From Treponema sp. (GTDB lineage Bacteria; Spirochaetota; Spirochaetia; Treponematales; Treponemataceae): a stretch of 64,000 nt of DNA. The notes below the pieces were generated by a model that ran no database searches, had not been told where the DNA came from, and saw only the letters and a program-made list of their open reading frames with translations. Positions 17,352 to 25,436 of the stretch are shown here, one piece after another (positions within the stretch are counted from its first letter, which is position 1; every line of letters starts with the position of its first letter). Position numbers and translations under genes: made by a program. The stretch is taken from contig PDOP01000040.1 of the NCBI GenBank assembly GCA_002749205.1, forward strand, positions 1-64,000, in the 5' to 3' direction.

Positions 17352-17891
17352 ATGTTTAGAAAAAATTTTTTAGTAGCTGTTTTGCTGGGACTGCTTTTTA
17401 CTTCTTGTAATACAATTGGTAAACAAGAAAATAATGCTGTGGTGAGCAAATTGTTTAGAAACGAAGACGGTAAGTCAATGGAGTTGTTGTTTGATAACGA
17501 AAAGGATGTTGTTACCGTTTTATTACAGGAGCAAAAAATTGTCCTACAGAAAGAAAAAACCGCATCAGGATTTTCTTATAAAAATTCAGACTATGAGCTT
17601 TTTGGGAAAGGCGATGATGTGCAGTTAATCAAAAACGGAAAAGTGCTTTTTGAGCATAAAGATGATGTTGTTTTTATAAAAGCAAAAAACTCTAAAGGCG
17701 ATGTTTTGGATATGAAGTTTAATAACACTCAAGGCGCGGTTAAGGTCTATTTTAATGGCGGTAAACAGATTGATCTAATTCAACAAAAATCGGCTTCGGG
17801 TATTTGGTATAAAAACGATATCTATGAATTGAGCGGTAAAGGCAATCACTACACTTTAAAAAAAGGCAGTAAAACGCTTTTTAAGAACTAG
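17352..17891 (+). CDS. Lipoprotein with two MliC-like repeats
   Basis: 179 aa; the ATG at 17352 has GGAGGAACTGGGA in front and is preferred to the in-frame TTG at 17337. A lipoprotein signal peptide ends in LLFTSC (Cys19). The mature part is a tandem duplication of about 70 residues. Each copy ends alike: ASGFSYKNSDYELFGKG with LIKNGKVLF, and ASGIWYKNDIYELSGKG with LKKGSKTLF. The 'SASG.xY.n..yEl.GKG' pattern is that of MliC, the lipid-anchored inhibitor of C-type lysozyme; unlike most MliC the repeats have no cysteine. A host-lysozyme inhibitor role is inferred and unproven. Confidence 0.55.
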   Translation: MFRKNFLVAVLLGLLFTSCNTIGKQENNAVVSKLFRNEDGKSMELLFDNEKDVVTVLLQEQKIVLQKEKTASGFSYKNSDYELFGKGDDVQLIKNGKVLFEHKDDVVFIKAKNSKGDVLDMKFNNTQGAVKVYFNGGKQIDLIQQKSASGIWYKNDIYELSGKGNHYTLKKGSKTLFKN

Positions 17892-17922
17892 CCTTGAGCA
17901 TACTGCCTTTATTAAAAGCGGG

Positions 17923-18549
17923 TTATTGCATCATTTGGATTTTGTCGGCTAAAAATCGTGCTTCATCAAGATCATGTGTTACATAAATTGCCGTATATCC
18001 AAATTCTTCCCGGTTTTTTAAAAGCTCGTTTTGGAGGCGCGATCTTAAGTTGATGTCTAATGCGGAAAGAGGCTCATCGAATAGGACAATTTCCGGTTGG
18101 GTGATTAAAGTGCGGGCGAGCGCTACTCGCTGTTTTTCTCCACCGGAAATATCTGTTACATTTCGTTTTGCCAAACCTTGAATGTCGAACAGTTTTAGCC
18201 ATTTTTCGACTTGTGTTTTGCGCTCTTCTTTTTTTACACCCAATGTTGCAAGCGGGAATGCTATGTTTTCGGATACTGAAAGATGAGGAAACAGGGCATA
18301 ATCCTGGAATACCATACCTATCTTTCGTTTGCATGCTTGTACATTTGTTATGTCGTTGTCATTAATTAATATTTTTCCGCTGTCAGGTGCGAGTAATCCT
18401 GCGATCATTTTTAATACAGTTGTTTTTCCGCAACCGGATGGTCCGACTAAAGCGAGTGCTTTGCCTTTGCCCAGTGTAAACGAAGCTTGTATTTTTTTAT
18501 TTCCCCGCTTTTTGGTTAAATTTTGTATTTTTAAAAAATAATTCTTCAT
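17923..18549 (-). CDS. thiQ: Thiamine ABC transporter ATP-binding protein
   Basis: 208 aa ATPase, the short form typical of ThiQ. Walker A is GPSGCGKTT (about 35-43), Q-loop FQDYALFP, signature ISGGEKQRVALART, Walker B IVLFDEP, and the switch His in VTHD. It energises uptake through the permease encoded four bases upstream; AGGAG lies about 12 nt before the ATG. The assignment to thiamine rests on the operon (ThiB-type binding protein and TPP riboswitch). It is last in the operon, convergent with the MliC-like gene; no clear terminator hairpin was seen in the 31-bp gap. Confidence 0.85.
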   Translation of the reverse strand: MKNYFLKIQNLTKKRGNKKIQASFTLGKGKALALVGPSGCGKTTVLKMIAGLLAPDSGKILINDNDITNVQACKRKIGMVFQDYALFPHLSVSENIAFPLATLGVKKEERKTQVEKWLKLFDIQGLAKRNVTDISGGEKQRVALARTLITQPEIVLFDEPLSALDINLRSRLQNELLKNREEFGYTAIYVTHDLDEARFLADKIQMMQ

Positions 18550-18552
18550 AAT

Positions 18553-20262
18553 TTAAATTGTCTCCTTTTTGCGTTGTAGAATAAAAAATACCAAGCCGGT
18601 TATTACGGCAAGGATGATAGCTATAACTGAGCTTTCAGTAAATCTGTATGAGCCTGAAAGGCGGAAAATTTGCAAACTTAAATTTTTAAATTTTGGTATA
18701 TTGAGTAATAGCGGAATACTTGCATCTCCTGCGCTAATGGCAAAACAGAATGCAAAAGCAGTTTTAATTCCGGGTTTTATCAGTGGTAAAACAACCCTCA
18801 TAAAAGCATCTCTTTTCCCCGAAGAAAATAATACTGCAGCCTGTAAAATATCTTTTGGGATTTGCGCGAAAGATGTTTGTATTTGAGCATAAGCAAAAAC
18901 CCATGTTCGGGCAAGCTGTGCTAAAATTAAAATTACTATGGAGCCTCGTGGCATAAATATTTTGAAGCCAAAGCCCAATACAACCGATGAAATCATAAGC
19001 GGTGCATAAGGCAAAAATTTAAGTACGGAATCTATGAAGCTTGAGAATTTGTTTTCAGTAATGCCGGTTTTTAATGATGTGGTAAAATTTAGATACAGAA
19101 AAAACAGAGATGCCATAATCGACAAAATTGAGGTGGTTATTCCAATCCAAACCGTGTTAAATGCGGCTTCCCATGTTGATGCGGTTTGTAAAATTTTTTT
19201 CCACGGAGCAAGGCTAATAAATGTGTTTCCCCCTTGTGTGTAACCTGTTTTTATAAAAGAATGAATAAAAATAGAAAAAAGCGGGGCAAGTAAAAATAAG
19301 ATAATAATGCTCATTAAAATGATAAAAATAAGATTTTCTTTTTTGTTGATTATTTTTTTTCTGATTCTCTGTCGTTTTAGGTCTAAAACATTTTCCGTGC
19401 TTTGTTTTCTCGAAAATATGTAGCCTATTGTAAGGCTTGCGGCTATTGCTGTTTCAATCAATGCTATTTTTCCTGCATAACTAATGTCTAAAGTTGTGCG
19501 ACCTGCTACATAAAGCTCAACTTCCAATGTCGAAAAGTCCATGCCGCCGAACATAAGAATAATCATAAAGGAGAAAAAACAATATAAAAAAATAATCAAA
19601 AATGAGGATAAAATAGGGTTCCAAAGTTCAGGAAGGATTATTTGTCTGAAAATTCGGCGTGGTTTGGCACCCATGAGAGCGGCAACTTCTTCAAGCTCTT
19701 CATCTAATCGCTGCCATACTTGCGTAATTGCCTGCATGGCAATCGGAAAGTTATAAAACGCCTGAATGATGATTATACCAAGTACCGAATACAAAAAATT
19801 TATGTTGATATTTCCGTTAAAAGCCCAATTTAATATGCTGTTTAAAACACCTTGTTTCCCAAAAAAGAGAATATAGGCAATAGCAATAATAAGCGGTGGT
19901 ACGGATAGGGGAATTGCCGAAAGTGATAAAAGGAAATTACGCCCTTTGAATTCGCGTAATGCACAGAAAAAAGCGGCTCCAAATCCTATAATTACGGCAA
20001 GTATGGCGGAAAAAAAGGCTTGCGTTACAGTAAAGCCTGTAATCATTGCTACCCTGCCAAAATCAGATTGACTTTTACCGAAATTTCCTAAAACCTCAAA
20101 TCTGTTTGAAAATGAGGGTAAGATAGCAAAAATGACTGGTAGTAAAAATGAAAGTACAGCAAGGGTAAAAACGCTCCCCCCAAGTATGAAAAAGATAAGC
20201 AAGCGATTGCATTGGGGGGAGCTTGTTTCAAAAGGAGATATCGCTCTATCGGAATATAACAT
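18553..20262 (-). CDS. thiP: Thiamine ABC transporter permease (fused two-domain)
   Basis: 569 aa with about 12 membrane segments and two binding-protein-dependent permease halves. Each half has its EAA loop: EEVAALMGAKPRRIFRQIIL (about 190-210) and LQAAVLFSSGKRDAFMRVVL near residue 480. A fused permease of this form is found in ThiP and in FbpB iron transporters; the ThiB-like partner decides for thiamine. No convincing Shine-Dalgarno sequence precedes the ATG. A 196-bp gap with a strong hairpin separates it from thiB. Confidence 0.82.
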   Translation of the reverse strand: MLYSDRAISPFETSSPQCNRLLIFFILGGSVFTLAVLSFLLPVIFAILPSFSNRFEVLGNFGKSQSDFGRVAMITGFTVTQAFFSAILAVIIGFGAAFFCALREFKGRNFLLSLSAIPLSVPPLIIAIAYILFFGKQGVLNSILNWAFNGNININFLYSVLGIIIIQAFYNFPIAMQAITQVWQRLDEELEEVAALMGAKPRRIFRQIILPELWNPILSSFLIIFLYCFFSFMIILMFGGMDFSTLEVELYVAGRTTLDISYAGKIALIETAIAASLTIGYIFSRKQSTENVLDLKRQRIRKKIINKKENLIFIILMSIIILFLLAPLFSIFIHSFIKTGYTQGGNTFISLAPWKKILQTASTWEAAFNTVWIGITTSILSIMASLFFLYLNFTTSLKTGITENKFSSFIDSVLKFLPYAPLMISSVVLGFGFKIFMPRGSIVILILAQLARTWVFAYAQIQTSFAQIPKDILQAAVLFSSGKRDAFMRVVLPLIKPGIKTAFAFCFAISAGDASIPLLLNIPKFKNLSLQIFRLSGSYRFTESSVIAIILAVITGLVFFILQRKKETI

Positions 20263-20407
20263 AATTTTATTTTTTTTGCAAGCCCCAATAATAAAATTTT
20301 TAATGTTATTTTACCAAAGTTGTTTAAGATGTTTGCAAAAATTGGTAGATTTCCGCAAGCAAATTAACCATAAGCTTACGCTTTTTGGTATTAGATTGCT
20401 GAGTGTA

Positions 20408-20446
20408 GTCAAAATTGTTTTGTATTTTATTCAAAACAATTTTGAC
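20408..20446 (-). promoter_or_regulatory. Intercistronic hairpin between thiB and thiP
   Basis: A perfect 15-bp inverted repeat (20408-20422 with 20432-20446) with a 9-nt loop lies just downstream of the thiB stop. There is no T-run after it on the minus strand, so it may stabilise the thiB message or attenuate read-through into thiP and thiQ. This is common where the binding protein is needed in excess. The rest of the 196-bp gap shows nothing clear. Confidence 0.5.
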
Positions 20447-20458
20447 TTTTGCAATTTT

Positions 20459-21472
20459 CTATTTTAACAAAAATTTTACGCTTTCGGCAAGCACTTCCTC
20501 CGGGTTATCATTTATTTTAAGTACCTTACCGGGTACTTTAACTTTGTTAAACGAAGCAGGCAGGTTTCCCTTTAACGCCACAGGATACATCCACTGTGTT
20601 TCAGTTAAAAGCTGTTGAACTTCTTTTGTAAGCATAAACTCAATGAATGCTTTTGCCCCTTTAGGGTTTCTTGCATTTTTTACAAGACCGAGCCCTTCAA
20701 TTTGTCTGATATGTCCTTCAGGAAATATTAAAGCCTGATATCGTTCTGTTTTGTCGTATTTAACATGATATGCCATGCTGGTGGTATAGCTACTAACAAG
20801 CGGTGCTTCACCTGCCGTAAATAAATTATATCCGCTTGACCAACCGGGTGTGATTGTTAAAACAGAATTGTCCAGTTTTTTCCAGTAGTTAAGATAGTCT
20901 TTGCCAAAAACTGCTTTAGTCCACATCAAAAATCCTAAACCGGGTGTGCTGATTCTTGGATCCATTAAGACGATGGATTTTTTGTATTCCGGTTTTAATA
21001 AGTCTTTTAGGCTTTTAGGTGCAGGGATTTTTGAATTCGTGTCGTACATGAATGCAAAGTATCCGTAATCATAAGGGGTAAGTAAATAGTCTTTGGCGAA
21101 AACCAAGTCGGCAGAAGTGATGTTGTTTTTGTTTTTTGGAATATAGGGGGTTAATACATCTGCACGTCTTGCTTTTTGAATTAAGAAGTTGTCAATTCCT
21201 ACAAGAACATCTGCTTGCGGTGAGTTTTTTTCGAGTATTGCTTTGGATAAAACTGTTCCCGCATCTTCGCAAATAAAAAATTCGACTTTATAACCTGTGG
21301 CCTCTTCAAATCTTTTGATTATTTCAGGACCGGGTCCCCATTCGGCTACAAAAGAGTCGTAAGCATATACTACTACAACATTTTCATCTGCTCCGCCAAA
21401 AGCAAAAGCAAACGAACTACAAAAGATTGCAAAAAATACAATCATAAAAAAAGAAAAAAAACGAGTTTTCAT
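20459..21472 (-). CDS. thiB: Thiamine-binding periplasmic protein of ABC transporter
   Basis: 337 aa from ATG 21470-21472, with a signal peptide (MKTRFFSFFMIVFFAIFCSS, cleavage near AFAFGG). ThiB family phrases: VYAYDSFVAEWGPGPEI near the mature N-terminus, ADVLVGIDNFLIQKA, and TPYDYGYFAFMYDT. It binds thiamine or its phosphates for delivery to ThiPQ. The Shine-Dalgarno GGAGGGAG is the 3' end of the TPP aptamer, so ligand binding should hide it. The open frame continues upstream in frame through the aptamer to an ATG at 21562; see findings. Treponemes are often thiamine auxotrophs, which fits uptake. Confidence 0.9.
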   Translation of the reverse strand: MKTRFFSFFMIVFFAIFCSSFAFAFGGADENVVVVYAYDSFVAEWGPGPEIIKRFEEATGYKVEFFICEDAGTVLSKAILEKNSPQADVLVGIDNFLIQKARRADVLTPYIPKNKNNITSADLVFAKDYLLTPYDYGYFAFMYDTNSKIPAPKSLKDLLKPEYKKSIVLMDPRISTPGLGFLMWTKAVFGKDYLNYWKKLDNSVLTITPGWSSGYNLFTAGEAPLVSSYTTSMAYHVKYDKTERYQALIFPEGHIRQIEGLGLVKNARNPKGAKAFIEFMLTKEVQQLLTETQWMYPVALKGNLPASFNKVKVPGKVLKINDNPEEVLAESVKFLLK

Positions 21473-21473
21473 A

Positions 21474-21565
21474 ACTCCCTCCGCCGGCATTATCCGGATC
21501 AGGTAATAAGGAATCCGTACGGACATCCTTGTGGGTATTATCTCAGCTGTTAAGCACCCCATGTT
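21474..21565 (-). promoter_or_regulatory. TPP (thiamine pyrophosphate) riboswitch
   Basis: On the minus strand the conserved THI-element blocks occur in order: GGGGTGC, GCTGAGATAATACCC, ACCTGATCCGGATAATGCC, GGCGGAGGGA. The last block merges with the ribosome binding site of thiB. The design is translational control: with TPP bound the Shine-Dalgarno is sequestered. Only a short closing stem (AAC/GTT) is evident, so P1 is minimal. Confidence 0.95.
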
Positions 21566-21568
21566 GGT

Positions 21569-21597
21569 AATCTAACATAAAACGGCATAAGAATCAA
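21569..21597 (-). promoter_or_regulatory. Putative thiB promoter
   Basis: On the minus strand TTGATT (21597-21592), 17-bp spacer, TAGATT (21574-21569). The predicted start is 21562, which is the A of an in-frame ATG at the beginning of the TPP aptamer. Confidence 0.5.
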
Positions 21598-21738
21598 GTA
21601 TAGCTTTGCATTTTTTAAAATTTATTTTTTAGTTTGTGAAAGAAATGCTTTGCCTTAGGGGGTGGAGTAATGCGAGCCGGCGGTTTGTTTGGGTCATTTT
21701 TTTTGTTTTGAATTTAGTTCAAACCGCAAAGCCCGAAT

Positions 21739-23097
21739 TTAATTTTCTTTTTTTGCTTTTTCCACATATTTTGCGAATTTAGGGAGGAAGATTAGGTTGA
21801 CGGTTCCGGTCGGGCCGTTTCTGTGTTTTGATATGCGTAATTCTGTTTCTATGCCTTCGCGGTCAGATGATTTTGCTGAGTCGGAGGTTTGTCGTTCGCG
21901 GTGGATGAACATTACAATGTCAGCGTCCTGCTCAATTGCGCCTGAGCCGCGAATGTTTGCGAGTCCCGGTGTTTTTCCTTCGGCTTCTCTGTTAAGCTGG
22001 GATAAGGCTACTATGGGGACGTTTAATTCTCGTGCCAGGCTTTTGAGTGATTTGGAGATTTCTGCCATCTGGTCAAAAGGCTGTAAGGCTCTGTTTTCTG
22101 CGGTTATTAGTCCTAGGTAGTCGACAAAGATGATTTTTACGCCTTCTTGTTTGCATAGTTGGCGTGAGAGTGTTTTTAAGTCCAGAATGCCCATGTTTGG
22201 CATGTCTACAAGGTATGCAGGGGTTTCATATATTCTTCCTGCGGAGTCTGAGAGTCGTTGGAGTTCGGCTGCGGAGATGTGCCCGCTTCGCAAGTTGTTC
22301 ATGGATACATTTGCATCGAGTGCAAGTAAGCGGGTCAGTATTTGTATGTCAGACATTTCAAGCGAAAAGAATGCGGCAGGTGTTTTTTTCTTTTGGGTTA
22401 TATACGAGAACATTGAAAGTGCGACAGCGGTTTTTCCCATACCGGGTCTTGCACCTATTATGATTAGGTCGGAATCCTGGAAGCCGCTTGTAAGGTAGTC
22501 TAAGTCATTAAATCCGCTTGGAGTTCCCATAATTTCACTTGGGTTGCGGTTTCGCTCTTCAATTTTTTCTATCAGTGATACCATCAAATTTTTTGGAGTT
22601 TGGTAGGTTGCTTTTTGGCCGGCTTCGGTTAATTCAAATATTTTTTGTTGAGCGTTTTCAATTATTTCTTTTCCGGGTATTGAAGCGTCAAAACTGTCTG
22701 CGTGAATTTTAGCGGAAACATGGAGTAAGTTGCGCCTTATTGCCATGTCTAACACAATTGAAGCATAGTATTCAATATTTGCCGTTGTCGGTACAACACC
22801 GGGCAGACTTGCAATGTATGCGGCTCCGCCTGCGAGGTCAAGCTCTTTTTTAGATTTCAGCTTTTCCGTCAAAACCAGAATATCAGGGGCGGTTTTTCCT
22901 TCATTGTATAATTCGGAAATTACTTCAAAAATTTTTTTATGCTGTGGTGCGTAAAAAGACTGCACTTTCAGAAAGCTGATTTTTGCCATTGCATTTTGGT
23001 CAAGCAAAAGCGCCCCCAGCACAGCTTTTTCTGCTTCTAAGTTGTGCGGGGGTATGTTGTCATTTAAGTTTGATGAAAACTTATTGGGCTCAGGCAT
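21739..23097 (-). CDS. dnaB: Replicative DNA helicase DnaB
   Basis: 452 aa, standard length. The N-terminal domain (IPPHNLEAEKAVLGALLLDQ, about 14-33) packs into the hexamer collar and binds primase. The RecA-like motor has Walker A GARPGMGKTA (about 217-226), 'FFSLEMS', Walker B IIFVDYLGLI and the DnaB4 phrase ALSQLNREAE. It unwinds the replication fork 5'-3'. It is the last gene of rpsF-ssb-rpsR-rplI-dnaB, a conserved bacterial grouping; the rplI stop is three bases upstream. The region after it (21600-21738) has only a weak inverted repeat (CGGTTTG/CAAACCG). Confidence 0.97.
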   Translation of the reverse strand: MPEPNKFSSNLNDNIPPHNLEAEKAVLGALLLDQNAMAKISFLKVQSFYAPQHKKIFEVISELYNEGKTAPDILVLTEKLKSKKELDLAGGAAYIASLPGVVPTTANIEYYASIVLDMAIRRNLLHVSAKIHADSFDASIPGKEIIENAQQKIFELTEAGQKATYQTPKNLMVSLIEKIEERNRNPSEIMGTPSGFNDLDYLTSGFQDSDLIIIGARPGMGKTAVALSMFSYITQKKKTPAAFFSLEMSDIQILTRLLALDANVSMNNLRSGHISAAELQRLSDSAGRIYETPAYLVDMPNMGILDLKTLSRQLCKQEGVKIIFVDYLGLITAENRALQPFDQMAEISKSLKSLARELNVPIVALSQLNREAEGKTPGLANIRGSGAIEQDADIVMFIHRERQTSDSAKSSDREGIETELRISKHRNGPTGTVNLIFLPKFAKYVEKAKKEN

Positions 23098-23100
23098 GGT

Positions 23101-23697
23101 TTATTCGTCTGAAGTGTTTTCGTTTAAATTGTCTTCGCCTTCGTTTGAAACGGTTTCTTCCTCATCGGAATTGTTTTCAGTTTCAGGTGTTTCTTCTTTC
23201 TTTTGATGTCGTGGTTTTTTTTCTTTCTTTTCGGGTTTTTCCGATTTTGGAATTACTGCTTCAACTTTTACGGTAACTTCGGCAATTGCACTTTCATAGA
23301 GGCGAACATTTACGGTAAAAGTGCCTGCGGTTTTAATAGTTGAACCGGGTACTTCAATTTTTTTGCGCTCAATATCAAAGCCTTGTTTTTGTAACTCGTC
23401 TGCAATTGTCTGGTTGGTTACTGCTCCGTAAAGTTTTCCGCTTGGGCCTGCTTGCATAGGGATAAGAATTTCAAGTGCTTCAAGTTTTTCTTTGATTCCG
23501 GCTGCATTGGCTCTTTTTGTTTCTTTTCTGGCTTCTATTTCTTCGCGTTTGCTTTCAAAATGTGCCAGTGTGAATTCATTACACGGAACTGCCAGATTTC
23601 TGGGGAGCAGGTAGTTTCTAGCGTATCCTGCCGCTACATCTTTTACATCACCTTCTTCTCCGAGGTGTTTTACATCTTCATTAAGAATTACTTTCAT
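23101..23697 (-). CDS. rplI: 50S ribosomal protein bL9 with acidic/basic tail
   Basis: 198 aa against about 150 for most L9. Residues 1-50 are the conserved rRNA-binding domain (MKVILNEDVKHLGEEGDVKD, then GYARNYLLPRNLA). The connecting helix and C-terminal domain end near residue 148. The last ~50 residues are a low-complexity tail, first Lys-rich (EKKEKKPRHQKKEE), then Glu/Asn-rich. L9 sits by the L1 stalk and helps keep the frame. The GGAGC site precedes the ATG. It lies 169 nt after rpsR, with hairpins between. Confidence 0.95.
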   Translation of the reverse strand: MKVILNEDVKHLGEEGDVKDVAAGYARNYLLPRNLAVPCNEFTLAHFESKREEIEARKETKRANAAGIKEKLEALEILIPMQAGPSGKLYGAVTNQTIADELQKQGFDIERKKIEVPGSTIKTAGTFTVNVRLYESAIAEVTVKVEAVIPKSEKPEKKEKKPRHQKKEETPETENNSDEEETVSNEGEDNLNENTSDE

Positions 23698-23721
23698 TAG
23701 TCAAGCTCCTTACAATAAAAT

Positions 23722-23857
23722 TCGTACAAGCATTTGTACGGCTTTTCCATGGAGTTGGAAAAGACTATGGGCGGCTGATTTAATTTCGGGTTTTGCCGGA
23801 ATTAAATCCCGCTCTCCATTATTTTTTTTTAATAAAGCATAAAATTTTTGCTTTATT
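23722..23857 (-). other. Hairpin-rich gap between rpsR and rplI
   Basis: Three inverted repeats fill the gap: a 7-bp stem CGTACAA/TTGTACG near 23724-23743, a longer stem at 23777-23808 (arms GATTTAATT/AATTAAATC plus CGG/CCG), and 23831-23839 with 23849-23857 (AATAAAGCA/TGCTTTATT). None is followed by T's on the coding strand. They look like mRNA processing or stabilising structures rather than terminators. Confidence 0.45.
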
Positions 23858-23866
23858 TAAAACTCA

Positions 23867-24166
23867 TTAGTCATTAGAAACATAGGGCAGTAATGCAACA
23901 GCTCTTGCTCTTTTTATTTCAAGAGCCAGTTTTCGCTGGTGCTTTGCACATGTGCCTGTTATTCTTCTTGGTAAAATTTTACCCCGCTCTGTGATAAATC
24001 GGCGTAAGCTGTCAGGATCTTTGTAATCTATTTTCAGCTTTTGAGAGCAAAACCTGCATACCTTTTTTCTGTAATAGGTGCGAGGTTTTCTCTGAAATTT
24101 TTCTTCGGTGTCTCTTGTGTTTTCCTGTACATCATTGTTATTCTTTGTTTCTGTTTTATCTGACAT
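23867..24166 (-). CDS. rpsR: 30S ribosomal protein bS18
   Basis: 99 aa. The core CRFC...[20 protein letters not shown]...[19 protein letters not shown] is typical of S18, which pairs with S6 on the 30S platform. The cysteines (CRFC, then C-x-x-H) are those of the zinc-binding form. An extra ~28-residue acidic/Asn-rich N-terminus precedes the core. AAGGAGAA before the ATG is a strong ribosome binding site. It lies 15 nt after ssb. Confidence 0.96.
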   Translation of the reverse strand: MSDKTETKNNNDVQENTRDTEEKFQRKPRTYYRKKVCRFCSQKLKIDYKDPDSLRRFITERGKILPRRITGTCAKHQRKLALEIKRARAVALLPYVSND

Positions 24167-24181
24167 ATTATTCTCCTTAAA

Positions 24182-24679
24182 TTAAAATGGAACTGTTTCC
24201 AAATCTGCATCGTCATAACCCATATCGTAGCTGTTTTCCGGTCGGACCGGTTTTTTTTGATAAGCTGATTGGTTGTTTTCATTTGGTTTTTGATATGCTG
24301 AATTACTCGATTGCTGATAGCTGCCTCCGTAGTTGCCTCCGCCTTGTTGGCCCGGATTTCCTCCAAGCAGTTGTAAGTTTGAAGCGACTATTTCAACACG
24401 ACTTCGTTGAACCCCGTCTTGTTCCCAGCGGTTTTGGCGAAGCTCTCCGTCAATTCCGACTTGCTTGCCTTTTACCAAATACTGATTTAAGGCTTCGCCT
24501 TGTCTTCCCCACAAAACAATGTCAAAAAAACTGGCTTCTTCTTCCCAGTTTTCGCCAACTTTTTTGCGGCGGTTTACGGCGATAGAAAAGTTGCAGACAG
24601 GCATTCCCGATGAAGTATATCTTAATTCGGCATCTCTGGTTAGTCTGCCTATCAATACTACATGATTAACATCAGCCAT
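24182..24679 (-). CDS. ssb: Single-stranded DNA-binding protein
   Basis: 165 aa. OB fold about residues 1-110: MADVNHVVLIGRLTRDAELR, FDIVLWGRQGE, GKQVGIDGELRQNRW. A Gly/Gln/Asn-rich linker follows, ending in the acidic tip DDADLETVPF, which recruits partner proteins. It protects single strands during replication and repair. AGGGGGC lies before the ATG, eight bases after rpsF. The location between the S6 and S18 genes is the classic bacterial order. Confidence 0.97.
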   Translation of the reverse strand: MADVNHVVLIGRLTRDAELRYTSSGMPVCNFSIAVNRRKKVGENWEEEASFFDIVLWGRQGEALNQYLVKGKQVGIDGELRQNRWEQDGVQRSRVEIVASNLQLLGGNPGQQGGGNYGGSYQQSSNSAYQKPNENNQSAYQKKPVRPENSYDMGYDDADLETVPF

Positions 24680-24687
24680 AACGCCCC

Positions 24688-24969
24688 CTAACTTTCTATT
24701 CTAACAAACATAAATGTTAGAATTGCAGGAATAAGTTTAAGCTGTCTTGTCAATTCTGAAATTTTGTCGGTTTCTGATTCGATAATGAATAAAACATAGC
24801 GTCCCTTTGACTGTTTTTTAATTTCGTAAGTCAAATTTCGGTCGCCTCTGGAATCTTCGGAAACGACTTTTACGCCAAAGCCATCGAGAGTCTTGCGCAA
24901 AGATTCAATTCCCGCATTGTAAGACTCCTCGTCAACAGTAAATACTGTCATTAGTTCGTATTTTCTCAT
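24688..24969 (-). CDS. rpsF: 30S ribosomal protein bS6
   Basis: 93 aa from the ATG at 24967-24969, which has GGAGGGAAC in front; the longer upstream frame lies in the leader and is rejected. Typical S6: MRKYELMTVF, then GVKVVSEDSRGDRNLTYEIK and KGRYVLFIIESE. S6 forms a dimer with S18 on the small subunit, and in many bacteria S6:S18 represses its own operon through the leader. First gene of the operon ending in dnaB. Confidence 0.96.
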   Translation of the reverse strand: MRKYELMTVFTVDEESYNAGIESLRKTLDGFGVKVVSEDSRGDRNLTYEIKKQSKGRYVLFIIESETDKISELTRQLKLIPAILTFMFVRIES

Positions 24970-24972
24970 GTT

Positions 24973-25010
24973 CCCTCCTATGGACACATGTCCCATATTT
25001 TCTATGGGAC
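24973..25010 (-). promoter_or_regulatory. Structured rpsF leader (possible S6:S18 autoregulation site)
   Basis: The 47-nt leader has a perfect 8-bp hairpin GTCCCATA/TATGGGAC (24990-24997 with 25003-25010). Just before it is CTCC, which can pair with the GGAG of the ribosome binding site to close a larger stem. A second partner, TGTCCATA, can replace one arm, so two folds compete. This resembles leader control of rpsF by S6:S18, but the known motif could not be matched in detail. Confidence 0.4.
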
Positions 25011-25022
25011 GGAGTAAAAAAA

Positions 25023-25051
25023 ACAATACCATAACTATCAACTTATGTCAA
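25023..25051 (-). promoter_or_regulatory. Promoter of rpsF-ssb-rpsR-rplI-dnaB
   Basis: Minus strand: TTGACA (25051-25046), 17-bp spacer, TATTGT (25028-25023); predicted start near 25016, giving a 47-nt leader. Confidence 0.7.
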
Positions 25052-25159
25052 TAGAAGAAGGGGCTGTATTTTTAGCTTTTTTTTCATTGATGCCGGTCAT
25101 AAAATCAGGTTATTTGTGCTTCCAACATGTCGGTTTATTGCGTGAAACGAAAAAAGAAC

Positions 25160-25320
25160 TCCCTTTACTGCTGTATCATTTCGCTTGGGTTTTAATTGCG
25201 ACCGCTAGTCTATCCTTTTTATCGTTAAAGCATTCAAGTAAAGAAGGCTCATACATGAGACTTCGATTATACTGCAAAGAAAAGATAAAAAGATTATGCG
25301 AGGGAGCGGGGTGGCGTTTA
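25160..25320 (-). repeat. Repeat family A, copy 4
   Basis: Read on the minus strand: CGCCACCCCGCTCCCTCGC, CATAATCTTTTTATC, an inner region, then GATAAAAAGGATAGACTAGCGG. The TTTTTATC/GATAAAAA arms and CCGCT/AGCGG arms pair. Lies between the divergent rpsF and phosphohexomutase genes and contains a spurious 123-codon plus-strand frame. Confidence 0.6.
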
Positions 25321-25384
25321 GCGAATTTTAAAATTTATAGTATCGAGGAAATTTTTCAAATAAAACTTAATTTTGCTTTTTACC

Positions 25385-25413
25385 TTGAATTATATTTTTT
25401 ATTGTTTTATAAT
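25385..25413 (+). promoter_or_regulatory. Promoter of phosphohexomutase gene
   Basis: TTGAAT, 17-bp spacer, TATAAT (25408-25413); start near 25420 with a 17-nt leader carrying AAGGGGG. Confidence 0.7.
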
Positions 25414-25436
25414 TAAGGGGCTTTAAGGGGGCACTT

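Noticed and set aside
24970..25041. Longer rpsF start 24 codons upstream
   Set aside because: The extra codons cover the leader hairpin and -10 region; the ATG at 24969 has GGAGGG and gives the family N-terminus.
25045..25416. 123-codon plus-strand open frame before the phosphohexomutase gene
   Set aside because: Its start overlaps the rpsF promoter and most of it is repeat family A copy 4; no ribosome binding site and no protein-like composition.
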